Part shown: one piece after another, positions 36,969-49,040 of the stretch
How positions within the stretch are numbered: position 1 is the first letter of the stretch
How the letters are laid out: every line of letters begins with the position of its first letter
Source of the DNA: Mesorhabditis belari
Lineage: Eukaryota; Nematoda; Chromadorea; Rhabditida; Rhabditidae
DNA: 64,000 nt
Assembly (NCBI GenBank): GCA_958450365.1
Contig: CAUEEP010000759.1
Span: 62,001 to 126,000, forward strand
Reading direction: 5' to 3'
Translations under genes and position numbers: made by a program
The notes under the pieces: model-generated
What the model was told of the DNA's origin: nothing
The model's database searches: none
The model's input: only the letters and a program-made list of their open reading frames with translations

Positions 36969-37869
36969 TATCATCGGCTTAACTTCGCCTTATGAAGGGC
37001 CCCAAAAATTTTCGCTCTATTTTGCTTGCAATTGCAAAGGATTGGGCAAAAAGGGATTACAGATTCAGGTCCGGCAGCTCAAATTGAGCAGTCAATTTCA
37101 AAAAAAACCTGGCTCCATGTCTTCTTGTCGAAAACTCGAATGTTCAAAGTTTTGCGATTTGCTAGAGATTTTCCCGTTTTCAAAACCGATTTTAATCCAA
37201 ATTCGGGACGATTTTAAGTATTTTGAACTATTCATTGATCCGAATTCAACTACGATAGCCTAGACAACGACGAATTCAACCCCAAAAACCCGAAACAAAG
37301 CCGAGAACCACCCAAAACCAAAAAAAACGCCCCCCCCAAAAAGATTTACAACTCAAGCTATCATAACTATTATAACAGCAATTTGCGGTGCCTTTTTAGA
37401 AATCATTAGAAAACGCTTCCATCAATAGAATCAACAATAAAGGGCGTCGAAAATTTACAGGAAAAGAAGCTTCAAGTTTATCGTTATCGTTTATCGTAAT
37501 GTTTTGGCAAATCACCAAAGCAATTGATCGTTCAGGCATTCTTAGCATCAGGCATTCTGAGAAATTGACCCCCAAAAATACTCAAAGCTTTTACTCAAAG
37601 CTTTTTTCGAGTTCTCCTCTCCATTTTCACTTTTTCGATAATTTTCCCGTGAAAAGAGAGACTAATCTATCATTTTTGGTGAAAAAAAAAGTGAAAAAGA
37701 GAAAAGCCGACGAAAAATCCGTGATCAAAACGGGCAAAAATCTTCTTTTTCCTTCTTTTTGAGAGTTTTGTATTTTCTTTTTTGATTCTTGACTTGCAAA
37801 GAGAAGCTTTTATTTGAGTTTTGCTTTATTTTGAAACCTTTTTTGCAACATTCCGCATTTAGAGGTCAT

Positions 37870-38285
37870 CGGTAAGAAATCTATTTATACTTTGATCTTT
37901 ATAATTTCTTGTGAGACCGTGTCTCGGTTTTGTTGCAAGGAAAGGATAAAAAAAAGGGGTTTATCCAAGCTTATTATACAAAAGTGGATACTTTTCGGTT
38001 ATTTTCGGTTATTTTCGGTTATTACTTTTCGGCCACCTTCCCATTTCGGTTATACCTCCGCCAATCCCAAATTCTCCAAAATTTCAAAAAAAACGGTGCT
38101 ATGCGGTTGTAAGAAATATATTTACACTTTGATCTTTATGATTTCTTGTGAGATCTCTCGAAATATTGAGAATTCTTAAGCTAATCTTTATGATTTCTTG
38201 TGAGACCGTGTCTCGGTGTGGTTTAATGGTATCCACTTTTGTATAATAAGCTTGGATAAACCCCTTTTTTATCCTTTCCTTCTTG
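37870..38285. repeat. Mosaic of direct and inverted repeats
   Basis: A block containing CTTTGATCTTTATAATTTCT and TGTGAGACCGTGTCTCGG appears three times in direct orientation (about 37890, 38125, 38185). A segment of about 50 bp with GGGGTTTATCCAAGCTTATT at 37935-37990 is inverted at 38228-38283. A short TTTTCGGTTA tandem lies between. It looks like a rearranged transposon. Confidence 0.75.
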
Positions 38286-39632
38286 AAAACGCACAATTTA
38301 TTAAAAACTTTCCCTTATTAGGGTAAACTTCGCTCAAACTGGAGCAATCTGGCACTATCACAATTACTTCAACACTTGCGTGTGAAAAAAAAGGATGAAA
38401 TAGAAAAGGGAGCACACAACTCACTCAAAACAAAGGTTAAATATTGGGTACACAAGCTACAGCAAACGGACAACTGAATATCGTCTAGTGGCTGATTACG
38501 GTAGTTTATCCATCAACTTTAAATCCACCAACAAATTTAACTTGTGTATTGAATTTTGACTAACTGCAGAGCAGTGGCAATTTGCCACATCATCTTTTTT
38601 GAGTTTTTTCTCATTTATAGTACTTTTTGCAATAAGTTTACGTTTTAGGCTGTCCAGAAAGTCTTTTCCTTTCTTTTCATCCTTCCGTTCATCCATATTT
38701 TTCTTCTTTTTGTTCTCTTTGCATACAAAAAATGCCCAAATATTTGCATATTGCATTTGCAAACTCTCAGCTTTCGAGTGTTTAAAAGTGAGTGAGAGAA
38801 AAGAATTTGAAGGGAAATGGAAACTGTGGAAGGGAATTTATTTTGCTACAAGCTGAAGAGCTGAAGAATGCCTTAAGTCACTCTCACTTGACTACATTGA
38901 TGACTAGGAGAAATTGGTGAATTTTCACGCAAATCCACCTGCATTACTAATATAATCCGTTAATATGTGCATGATGATTGGAAGGGAAAGAAAGGAGTGA
39001 TTTCTGAGTGGGCGAGATGGAGTAACACAGAGATCCCTTCATTCTGCACTCCTTCAAATCTTCAAAAGATGGCTATTTATCGGTTTTACCACTGAAATCT
39101 AACCTACACTCTTGCCTAGTCCAGCTCTTGACTAGCTTAGCCATCCCCAAACACTTTTCAACGAATTCTCAAAGATTTGAACAGCAAATTTTGCATTTGA
39201 GTGAAATGCTGCATCTTTTTCATTTGATTTCATATTTTGGCAGCAATTTCGACAGCAAATTGGGTCCATTTTGCTTTGATAATTAGAAAATTTCATTAAT
39301 TATGTAATTTTCAAAAGAATTCGGCTCATCCTTAAAGATTTGACCAAGCAATCGCCAAATTTGTACCGGAATTGCGATCACCGTCTCAAAAAGTTTCAAT
39401 CTCGTTTTTACCCACTCAAATTGACTTTTCGCCAAACAAACCTGGAGGCCATTCGATGAAGTTTTTCAATGCGCATCTTTTGACATAAAAATGATCCCGA
39501 TCCGTCAAAGTATGACCGAGAAACGATCGAAAAACTGAAATTGCTTAATGGGCAGATGGATGTTCTTTTTGCGCGTGCACAATCGCGCACTTTCTAGCAG
39601 AGGGCTTTTACATATAGGAAGTCCCTTCTCTC

Positions 39633-39727
39633 TGATTTTACTGTTTCGCAGTGCCACCAGTGGAAGAAGGCAGAATGGTCTCTTGCTCGTAACCACATCA
39701 CATTATGCTCCCCCTGGGCTCTGGCTT
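39633..39727 (-). repeat. Dispersed repeat, copy 2
   Basis: Inverted copy of the segment at 36372-36470, sharing CACATCACATTATGCTCCCC and AGTGCCACCAGTGGAAGAAG. It ends at the same two points as copy 1, which defines the element boundaries. Confidence 0.8.
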
Positions 39728-39892
39728 CCGTCAGCTGTCCACTACTTGACAGCGGTCTAGATAGCAGAAGTTTGAACACCCCATTGGAGAAACCGTGAGG
39801 CTGTTAAATCGACTGGGGATTTGATCAATCCCCTACGCATCAACAAAACGTAACCCCTCCCCCGCTTACGCTGCGCGCACCCCAAAAGCTCC

Positions 39893-40095
39893 AGAAGCTG
39901 AGCTCTCCAGAAGCTCAGCTCTCCAGAAGCTCAGCTCTCCAGAAGCTCAGCTCTCCAGAAGCTCAGCTCTCCAGAAGCTCAGCTCTCCAGAAGCTCAGCT
40001 CTCCAGAAGCTCAGCTCTCCAGAAGCTCAGCTCTCCAGAAGCTCAGCTCTCCAGAAGCTCAGCTCTCCAGAAGCTCAGCTCTCCAGAAGCTCAGC
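39893..40095. repeat. Minisatellite, 16-bp CCAGAAGCTCAGCTCT unit
   Basis: About 12.5 almost perfect copies of CCAGAAGCTCAGCTCT; the first copy has GAGCT for CAGCT. Homogeneity implies recent expansion. The unit contains AGCTCAGCT, which can fold back on neighbouring copies. Confidence 0.95.
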
Positions 40096-40824
40096 ATTCC
40101 TTCAGCGGGAGTCGGGTGGCGTCGCCAAGGACCAGAGCTGAGATCCCAATCCTGGGTGGCGGAGTGCGAAGTCCAGCCACCTCCGCGCGGTGCACTCTGT
40201 GGCACTTCCTGGAAACAGGAAGTGGCTTCGGAGCCATTAGAAATTGAAACCTGCACACTTTGGATATGAATATTGAAAGGTTGTTCAACTTGGATTTCTC
40301 GAAATCGACTTGTTCCCGTCTCCCTGTGATTTCCGAGCTTTTCTCACCATTTCACTCAGAGATCCAATCTCCCACAAAACAACAATAAATTTCGCATCGA
40401 AAATCTCTTGATCTTTTTGGATTAGGCCCCCTTTTACTCTAAATTTTCACGAGAACTCACTGTTTTGCTCGAAAGGTTTGTTTTCTTGAAAAAGTTGGTC
40501 TTGAAAAAGCGTTTTCTTGACAAGTTTTTGTGATTTTAGGGATCGCTAAGCATCGATAATTGTTCTTTAATCGAAATTCTTTGAGTTTAAAAGTCTTGCA
40601 TTATAAATTTGCACTCAGAACAAAATTTGCACTCAACTGAGTGCTTCAGCAAAGAACCATTTTCAAAAGGTGAGCAAATATAGACGAATTTTGCAAGAAA
40701 TCTTTGCAAATCTTTGCAGAAAGCCACCAAAAAACTCTTTTTAGCACATTTGTAAGTTTCGATTATGAATTTATAATAAAAGAAAACGGTTAAATCAAAT
40801 CTACTGTAATCTATTAGCGCGATT

Positions 40825-40880
40825 GAGACAGCTTGAAACAGCTTGAGACAGCTTGAGACAGCTTGAGACAGCTTGAGACA
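40825..40880. repeat. Short tandem repeat, 10-bp AGCTTGAGAC unit
   Basis: Five copies of AGCTTGAGAC, the first two slightly diverged. Confidence 0.85.
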
Positions 40881-42792
40881 ATCTTACATTTTCTCGTAAT
40901 TCGCATTTCTAGAGAAAATCCCGAGATTTTAAGAGAGAAATCCGATTTTCGGTTAGTAATCCAAAGAGATTTTTGTGTGATCTCACGAACAAAATCCATT
41001 TGACTACATTTATTCAATCAAAATGATATTCAATCAAGATGATAAGTACATATTTTTATGATTTTTATGATTTTTCTGATCTTTTTCTTGTTCTTTAGCT
41101 CATTTCATTTGATCAAAAGTCGTTTTTTTTCTTTTTCTCTAATCTTTGCAATTGCAGGCTGAGAATTGCAGAGACACAAGTGAGCAATTTCTCAGAAAAG
41201 GGAAAGAAGAATTGCTCTGTAATTGCTCTGTAGTTGCTGTAATTGCTCTCAAAATGAAATCTTTCAATCTTTCAATCTTTCATCTATTTTTGTGACTAAT
41301 CATCGGATAATTGTCTATTCGTATCTTGTTGTTTTGCTGTTTTTTTGTTTAAAAAAAGTCGACGTCTCATTTGAAAAATAGGTCTAGTTTTGAGTTGGAA
41401 TTTAATCATTGAACTTTTTACATAAGTAACATAAACATAAGTAACATAATACATAAGTACATAAGTAAATAAGTACTGAAATACAGCAACTACAGAGCAA
41501 AATTACAGCAACTACGGAGCAATTCTTCTTTTCCTTTACATAAATACATACATACATAAGTAAATAAGTAACTTTTTACATAAAAACCAAGTTTTTTTAT
41601 GCTTATGCAGGATTTTTCCAAAAAAAATCGCAACAACCATCAAACTGCGCGCTTTATTTCCATTTTTACTACAACTTCTTTAAAAGCACTTCTTTTAAGC
41701 ACTTCTTTTAAATTTTAGTTTTACTTTTATTGTCTTTATTGATTTTAATGCGTTTAGTTTTTCTACGGAAAACTCTCATTTTTTTTTGTTGTTGTTTCCA
41801 AACGTTGATTCCTATCTTTGCTCCCCTCCGCTCTCCTCTCGATGTCCTCCCAGTCATACAGGACAACTGAGAGAGTTTTAAGGTTCTAGTTTTTCTTGGG
41901 TTTTAACTGAAAACCTTTCCTAGATAGTCATTTGATAATACCGTAGTTATTCCAATTGAAGAACCACGAAATTTGTCATTTTTCGGATTTCTCAACGCTC
42001 GGATAGCAAAATACTTACTCTTTAAAGACTTTCAAAAGCTTCCAAATGCTTCAAAAGGCTTTAAATAATAGTTATATTCTAATAAAGCTTAATGACATCG
42101 AAAACCGGATGAAAATCCAAGATAAATATCCTTTGAGAGCTCTTGAAAATTTGGGTACTGTATCACGAAAAAATTTTAGAGGGACATTGAAAAATAGAAG
42201 GCTTTTCTACTAGAATGTTTACGATACATTTACTGAATATCTTCAAATCTTTATCGTATTTCTCGTGCACAAAGTGATCTCTCAGCCTATGCTGAGCATG
42301 GACCAAGCATCGCTCCCCTCTCGCTCCCCAACTCCGCTCTCCTCTCGATGTCCTCCCCACCCCTCCCCACCCTCCCCATCCCACTCAATCTCTCCCCCTC
42401 TCTCCCCCTCTTTTCTCTTCAATTTTTATTTGCATTCAGCCAAAAATCGATCAATACTTTGTCTCATTCCCCCCTTTTCCCTTATGTTCTTTTTTCTCTT
42501 CTGTTCACCGTCCAAACAACTTCACACTTTTATTGCATTTTTTTAATCGTCATGGAAATATTAAGTTCAACTTTTGTAAAGAGACTAGAAAAACGAAGCT
42601 TTTTAATACGTTTTGATACTTTTTGATACTTTTTGATTAATCTAATCTGTGCCTTATCAAAAGAGCGTCCTTTCTTTATGTCCTTTACGTCCTTTCCTTA
42701 TGTCCAAAAGAGCGTCCTTTCTTTATTCACTTGTAAAACAATTTTTATAAACCCACTAAATTCAAGAATTATAAGGCTTGCTGTTAAGTTGA

Positions 42793-43012
42793 AAACTTTT
42801 CTTTCTTAAAACTTTTCTTTCTTAAAACTTTTCTTTCTTAAAACTTTTCTTTCTTAAAACTTTTCTTTCTTAAAACTTTTCTTTCTTAAAACTTTTCTTT
42901 CTTAAAACTTTTCTTTCTTAAAACTTTTCTTTCTTAAAACTTTTCTTTCTTAAAACTTTTCTTTCTTAAAACTTTTCTTTCTTAAAACTTTTCTTTCTTA
43001 AAACTTTTCTCA
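42793..43012. repeat. Minisatellite, 16-bp AACTTTTCTTTCTTAA unit
   Basis: About 13.5 copies of a 16-bp unit (AACTTTTCTTTCTTAA) without visible variation. It is a long, fully homogeneous pyrimidine-rich tract. Confidence 0.95.
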
Positions 43013-43697
43013 TTGCTGTCTCGATCAAAGGAGAATGGGAAATGGATTACGGTAGAAAACTTAAAAATTAGCTATAAATTCTGGAAATATTCAGCTGATC
43101 AGATTTCGATTTGATTAATTTGCCCGATAAGTACTGGACAATTGTTTAGCTTGCTTTGTAAAAACGAATCGAATACTAACGATCAGATCTGAAAAAGTGA
43201 TCAATTTTGAGTATTCAGATTAGAGGGTGTCGAATTAATCGATTAAAGTTTGACGATTAAAGTTTGACGATTCAAATTTGAATCGATTTTTCTTGAGATC
43301 TTGAGAGCGAGTCTTGGAAAACTTTCTTTTTTTTTCCATTTTCACATTGCATTGATATCATTTTTTTTCTCAAATTTTTACCAAATTTACCAAAAAACTC
43401 TTTCAACTTTTTGTGTAGCTTTAAATCTCAGAATCTATTTCCATTTTTCGATCAAAGCTTCAACTATCAATCTATTTATTTTTTGTCCTTTCATTGCGTT
43501 GTTTTTCTAATCGAAAAGGGCATTTTTTTCTCCATTTTATCTCCATTTTGTCTGGCTTTTTTTTCCAAAAACAAATAAAGTTTAAACAATAACTATTTTG
43601 AACTAATTTTTCTTTCAGAGCTCATTCTTTCAGAGAAAAACCCTTTCAACTTTCCATATGTTTTTCAAAACGAAACAAATTCGATAGGAGAAAGAGA

Positions 43698-46600
43698 ATG
43701 ACCGAGAAATTACCACCTGGTTTGTTCATTGAAGAAAAGAAGAAAATTGGCTTTGATAGAAAAATAGATATTCAATAAGTATCAACTTTAAAACTAAAAC
43801 ATTTGGCTTCAATAGAAATAGGCTTCAATAGAAACAGGCTTCAATAGCCTAAGCCTAAGCCTTCAATTCAAAATCCTTTTCCAGGTACTCTATGTGCTGT
43901 ATGCGAGGATCAAGCAACAGGGAATCATTACAATGTCGCCTCTTGCAATGGATGTAAAACATTCTTTCGACGAGCCATTGTGGTCGGTTTTTGGCTTAGG
44001 CTCAGGCTCAGGTTCAGGCTTAGGCTCAGGCTTAGGCTCAGGCTCAGGCTTAGACTTGGACTTGGACTTAATGCGAAGGCTAGCGGCTAGCACTAAGTCT
44101 ATTTGGGTTTGGGCTGAACCCCCATTTTCTGGATCTCAGCCAGTTCTCGGAGCTAATTAGGCTCAGGCTCAGGCTTAGACTTAGGCTTAGGGAATCATTA
44201 CAATGTCGCCTATTGCAATGGATGTAAAACATTCTTTCGACGAGCCATTGTGATCGGCTTTTGGCTCTCGAAACTAATTTAATATTCTATTATCCAGCAT
44301 TTCATTTTTATGCCCTAATCCTAAGTCTAAAATTCTAGAACAAACGCAACTTCGCCTGTATGGGAAACGGGAATTGTCCGGTGACGAAAGGTGAGTGGAA
44401 AAAAAATTCAATTTCGATAATTCAAAAATCTAATTGCAACAAGTATTAATGTGTATTCCAGATAAGCTTAAATCAAAATATCTTTAAAATCGGTGCCTTC
44501 AAAAAGGGGCTGAACTCTCGACAAGGTTCTACAGTCAGAAATCAAGTTGCATGCGCATTTAAACCTAAAGATATTACGATTTAAGCTTATCTGGAAAGCA
44601 CACACCAACTTATTGCAATCAGATTTTTGATTTACCGAAAAAAAAATTGCTTTTTGGTGACTCCAGGTTCCAAGATTCATTACCCATTTCAGGTGTTCGA
44701 TGTACTTGTCGGCATTGTCGTTTGCAGAAATGTTTGGCCGCTGGGATGGATATAAATGGTTGGGGGATTATTGTAGAGAATTAAATAGTAAACTTTTCAA
44801 GAAAAAAAGAATTTACGATCACTTTTTAGCCATTCAAAATGATCGTGATCGAATCGGTTACACAAAACGAACCCGTAAATCGGAGAAATCGAGTAAAAAG
44901 ATTAAGAAGGAGCTGAGGTTTGAAGTGAAATGAAATTCGAAATATTTGAAATATTTCAGTCCGGATGTTGATTGCGATGCGTCGACATCGGATCAAAATG
45001 AGCAATCGAGAAGTCCTCCATTGCAGCTTGATCATTCAGCGGTAGATTTTAGCTAGTTTAGCTAGATTTTAGCTAGTCTAATCAAAGTTTCAATAAGTAA
45101 TACAATAAACTGATGAATGAACTGACTGATCATTAAACAATATAATGATCATTAAACAATACTGAAATTCAGAGTGCCCTCGATCCTCTACTCGATCGTT
45201 TAACATCATTAGAGAACAATTTCACTTTACTCCTTTCGCGCGGCCCCATTGAACCCTATAAAACATTGGATGAAGGACTGGCAACCCCGTCAAGATTTCA
45301 TCAACCGATTGATGTAAAAGTGAGTGCGATTTTTGATATTCTAAGCTTATCAAAAGCTGTAGCTCAAATGTAGCTCAAATGTAGATCAAATGTAGATCAA
45401 ATCTAGCTCAAATGAAAAGAGATTCCAGGTAACAGACCCAATCGTGACTCCAAAAGCCGGTGATGAACAGAAAAAGATGCCCTTTTGGCGATCGAGGATC
45501 ATTGCTTTGTATCTTGATTGGGCAAAGACGTTCTCCACTTTCCGAACACTTCCTCAGGCTGATAAAGTTGGTTTTTAGATTTGAAACTGATTGAGAAGCT
45601 GCTTTTTTAGCTGACAGCCTCAGCTGACAGCCAAGCTTCAAGCTTTAAGCCGATAAACTTGAAACTTTAAAGCTTATCTTGGATCTGACATCTTTAGCTA
45701 TGATCTTTAGCTATGTTCTTTAGCTATGATCTTTAGCTATGATCTTTAGCTATCATCTTTAGGCTATGATCTTTAGCTATCATCTAAGCTATCATCTAAG
45801 CTATCATCTAAGCTATTATCTAAGTTATCATCTAAACTATCATCTAACCTATTCCCAAAAACCTCCAAATTTCTATTTACACATTTCCAGATAGCGTTAA
45901 TCACAAATCATGCCTCTTCTTATATGATAATGTGTGAAGCATTTCGGACACCCGATCACACAGATGAACAAGAAGTCACGAATCGGATATTGAGAGAAAC
46001 GGCGTTGGGGTGAGTTTAAAGTTTGAATCGATTAACGCCATTCATTTCAGAAAATTTGGTGACGCTGGATTGAAAGACGCGAACGTGAAAGATCTGGATA
46101 TGATTCGATTGCCGACAGAGTACGGTAGTCTACCCGCCGATTATGGTGGCTGGTTGCCTCCGGATTATGGTAAGTGGGGATAGATATAGTCAATCCTATA
46201 AAGCAATCCACAATCACAACCTATAGAGCAATTTCGAATTCAGGTCGTCCTTCGATGGGTAATGAAGGGAGATCAACGATGCACACATTCTTTGATCCAA
46301 ATATTCTCATCGAGAAACGACAAAAAGCCAATGGAATACCGAAATTGGGAGAAGCCACCGATAATAATTATCCGATTGCGGGCAGGTGAGAAAGACAGAA
46401 ATCTTTTGCAGAAATCTTTTGCAGAAAACTTCCACAAGCCACCAGGTGAAAGCTTCAAAAGTTATAAGTTTACAAGTTTCAGAAATGTAAGCCTAAGCCT
46501 GAGCCTGAGCCTAAGCCTAAGCCTGAGCCTGAGCCTGAGCCTGAGCCTGTGCCTAAGCCTAAGCCTAAGCCTAAGCCTGAGCCTGAGCCTGAGCCTAAGC

Positions 46601-47714
46601 CTAAGCCTGAGCCTGTGCCTAAGCCTAAGCCTAAGCCTGAGCCTGAGCCTAAGCCTAAGCCTGAGCCTGAGCCTGAGCCTGAGCCTAAGCCAAAAACCGA
46701 CCACAATGGCTCGTCGAAAGAAGTTTAGATCACTTTTCAAGCTTTAAAGGCAAAAACTATAAACCAAGAGTTCATCTTTATTCAGTCTCTCCGGTCTGAC
46801 TCCAGTGATGGCTTGCGTCATTGATTATGTGATGAGACCATTCAGACAACTCAATATATCGACCACTGAATTTGCCGTTCTTCAAGCGATCATGTTCTTT
46901 GATCCGGGTAGGTCAATATTTAAAGTAAGCAAGAAAAATAGGCAACAAGCTTAATTTGACTAAAATAAACAAACAAAAGAGTAAGCTTTGTTTTATTGTA
47001 TTCATTGTTATCTTATTGTTATCTTATTGTTTACTTTTTGAGATACGGAAGGCTTGGACGCGGCATCGCAACGAAATGTGAACGCGGAGCAGAGAAAACA
47101 TATTGCTGCATTGCATAGGTGAGTGAATGAGGGAGATTGGAACGAAGAATGAATAGATTCAGAGGTTCAATTCTGTTAAAAGTACTCGATTAGACGTTCT
47201 AGACTCAATCATTCTTCATAAACCTATAAATTACCAATTTTTTAGATATGTGACTTCGAATTACGGGGCGGATTCGGCTCATGATCGATTCACGAATATT
47301 TTGTTGAGAATTCCGACAATACGAGTGAGTTGGACTAGAAGGAAATCAAGCCAAGAGTCAAGCCAAGAATCAAGCCAAGAATTAAGCCAAGAATCAAGCC
47401 AAGCATCTTCCTGCGTGAATGACTTGTTACTTGTTATAAGTTTGGACAGGTTAACTACGAAAACAGTCGTGAATTGAGGCTTGAAACCAGGAAATCTCTT
47501 TGGTTTATTCTCAAGTTTACTGCAAAATCTAACAATTAGAAGAAAAAAATACGAATATTTTCAGAAAGTGGCGGCAAAAAAAAACGAATCTCTTCAAATC
47601 ATCGATCTCTTCAATCTTTTCACGCTAAACTCTTTGGTGAAAGAAACAGTCGGAATACGATCGAATACGGCCACACCGAATAGCTTGCACAATGGATCAG
47701 CGTACGTGGAGTGA
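43698..47714 (+). CDS. Nuclear hormone receptor (nematode NHR, HNF4-derived type)
   Basis: Fifteen exons (43698-43719, 43885-43982, 44339-44390, 44693-44758, 44830-44917, 44960-45041, 45173-45319, 45429-45566, 45891-46009, 46051-46169, 46244-46385, 46786-46907, 47043-47118, 47246-47324, 47565-47714) sum to 1500 nt, 499 residues. The DNA-binding domain occupies about residues 8-80: [18 protein letters not shown] with P-box [13 protein letters not shown], then [12 protein letters not shown] and [15 protein letters not shown], with all eight zinc cysteines, and a box [10 protein letters not shown] typical of the family. The ligand-binding domain runs from about residue 220 ([20 protein letters not shown]) to VYV-like helices near [13 protein letters not shown], with the [13 protein letters not shown] signature of HNF4-type receptors. 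Two introns hold telomere-like repeats and copies of exon 2. I cannot assign a specific nhr number. The donor after exon 2 (GTCGGT) is weak. Confidence 0.93.
43993..44189. repeat. Interstitial telomere-like repeats (TTAGGC/TCAGGC), intron 2
   Basis: Two tracts at about 43993-44063 and 44156-44189 of hexamers GGCTTA, GGCTCA and GACTTG-type variants, that is degenerate TTAGGC units in the G-rich orientation on the plus strand. They start directly after the exon 2 / intron junction sequence GGTCGGTTTTTGGCTTAGG. Confidence 0.85.
44190..44266 (+). repeat. Partial copy of NHR exon 2 (DNA-binding-domain fragment)
   Basis: GGGAATCATTACAATGTCGC through CGACGAGCCATTGTGATCGG repeats 43919-43990 with about three differences. 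It encodes [20 protein letters not shown] but lacks the first CxxC and has no acceptor, so it cannot replace exon 2. It directly follows the telomere-like tract. Confidence 0.85.
44451..44606. mobile_element. Small MITE, about 36-bp inverted ends, in NHR intron 3
   Basis: TTCCAGATAAGCTTAAATC (continuing AATATCTTTA) at the left is inverted at about 44569-44606. Non-coding. Target duplication not resolved. Confidence 0.7.
45690..45855. repeat. Tandem repeat ATCTTTAGCTATG / ATCTAAGCTATC
   Basis: About twelve copies of a 12-14 bp unit in the intron between exons 8 and 9 of the NHR gene. Confidence 0.85.
46489..46690. repeat. Interstitial telomere-like tract (GCCTAA/GCCTGA), about 33 hexamers
   Basis: About 200 bp of perfect 6-bp phasing, GCCTAA, GCCTGA and two GCCTGT units, the C-rich strand of TTAGGC-like DNA on the plus strand, opposite in orientation to the tracts at 44 kb. 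Variants are arranged in blocks. It gives Leu/Ser, Leu/Arg and Gly/Ser open frames that are not genes. Confidence 0.92.
46691..46728 (-). repeat. Inverted fragment of NHR exon 2 / intron 2 junction
   Basis: On the minus strand TTCTTTCGACGAGCCATTGT then GGTCGGTTTTTGGCTTAGGC is the same as 43962-43999, joined to the telomere-like tract in the same way as at exon 2. This shows that tract and adjoining exon end were copied together in inverted orientation. Confidence 0.85.
47338..47405. repeat. Tandem repeat, 12-bp CAAGCCAAGAAT unit
   Basis: About five copies of CAAGCCAAGAAT just after the donor of NHR exon 14. Confidence 0.8.
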
Positions 47715-47819
47715 TTCGATTGGATTCAACATTAGAAATACCTCCTTAAGCAAGTGTTTCGATTGGATTCAACATTAAAAATACGTCCTCAAAGTCCGTT
47801 TTCTAAAACGTGTCCTATA

Positions 47820-47910
47820 CCGTATTTTAATAGAAGCGCAGCGCTTTTATTTTTCAATCATTCCACAAAATTGCTTCTATTGGAAGCTGCGCTTTTATTA
47901 AAATTATATT
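47820..47910. mobile_element. Partial CCGTA-family element
   Basis: A TA-preceded CCGTATTTTAATAGAAGCGC is inverted at GCGCTTTTATTAAAAT around 47893, but the second CCGTA end is missing. It appears to be a degraded copy. Confidence 0.55.
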
Positions 47911-48796
47911 CGATTCTATTTTCTTTTGTTCTATTAGAATTTTATTCTATTTTCTTGTATTAGAATTCTATTCGATTTTCTTATATTAGAATTCTATTCT
48001 ATCTTCTTCTTCTAGAATTCTATTCTATCTTCTTCTTCTAGAATTCTATTCAATCTTCTTCTATTCTATTTTCTTTTTTCTTCTATTTTCTTCTATTCTA
48101 TTTAAGGCTGCTCTTCTATACGAATAAATACTTTAAAGTACTTTAAGTAAACCAGAAATTTCGTCCGCTAGAAATGCCCATTTTCAATCGCTAGTTGTAG
48201 ATCAATATTTTCATGACAATCAACGATTTTGTGCAAAAACTTTGCTCACATTGCATACAAAAGATTCTTTGTCTAGAAAACTTGCCGCTTAGAATTTGTT
48301 TTGTGCAAAAATTTTATCACTTTTGTGTTCATTATGTAAATAAGTCTTTCAGTGAAAAATTAGATTCTTGGTAAAAACTTTGATTCCGTTTCTAGGATTC
48401 GATATTTATGTGATTTTTAAAGAATTTCTCTAAATTTCTTTTCCTCACTTTTTTGCCATTGTTTTTGAGACTTTTATTTGAAGAAAAGTGATTGAGTGTT
48501 GTTTTTTTTTGTGGGAAATTGATTGCACAAGGTTTTCGTGTAGGTTTGCAAATTGTATATGAAAAAGAAAAAGAAAAGGATAAATATTTGTATATAGTGA
48601 AGGAAACAGGATAAGGAATACAGCGAAACGTCAAAAGATCTGCTCCATTCTTTGTGAACTAATCAAAAGATTGGACTAATCAAAAGATATAAATCAAGAA
48701 TATAAATATCTCTAAAATGGTTAAAAGAGCCGAAACTTTTAATTGGTTATCGTCATAGATTTGTTTTCATTTCTGAGCTTGGGGTTGGATCTACAG

Positions 48797-49040
48797 GGTG
48801 CGTCATAATTATTGCAACAAGATACTCAAGGCATTGCACACCAAGAAGTTTCACTGGAAGAAGATTTTTAAACAGAATGATTTAAACAGGATGCTTTTAA
48901 ACAGAAATAGCTTTATTTAACAGTAACAAATAAGGAAACAAGAGATCATTCGATATGACCGCCTTTTGCCTTGATAACAGCCCTTAATCGGTTCGGATAT
49001 GCCTCCACTGTGGCCCGAATGTCATCTTGATTGTAGACAA
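48797..49040 (-). mobile_element. Tc1/mariner transposase 3' remnant
   Basis: On the minus strand 49020-48955 encodes IRATVEAYPNRLRAVIKAKG then GHIE and a stop, the characteristic C-terminus of Tc1-type transposases. The element end, TA followed by CAGGGTGCGTCATAATTATT, lies at 48795-48816. Everything upstream of the last 25-30 residues is gone, replaced by a TCAA-type simple repeat. Confidence 0.75.

Larger units (their letters stand above)
38290..43690. other. Gene-poor repeat-rich stretch
   Basis: No gene supported. Besides the repeats listed separately, a GC-rich patch at about 39840-40240 (with GGTGGC / GCCACC hairpin potential) contrasts with the AT-rich surroundings. A direct repeat of about 25 bp (CTCCGCTCTCCTCTCGATGT plus CCTCC) occurs at about 41828 and 42333. 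Confidence 0.5.

Noticed and set aside
42265..42626. Pro/Ser/Phe-rich plus-strand frames of about 90 codons
   Set aside because: CT-rich low-complexity sequence; frames shift along the tract with no splice sites.
43993..44189. A true chromosome end or CRISPR-like array
   Set aside because: The hexamers are degenerate, short, internal to a gene and have no spacers.
46262..46747. Long open frames with Leu-Ser, Leu-Arg or Gly-Ser repeats on both strands
   Set aside because: They are direct translations of the hexameter GCCTAA/GCCTGA tract; the real exon here ends at 46385.
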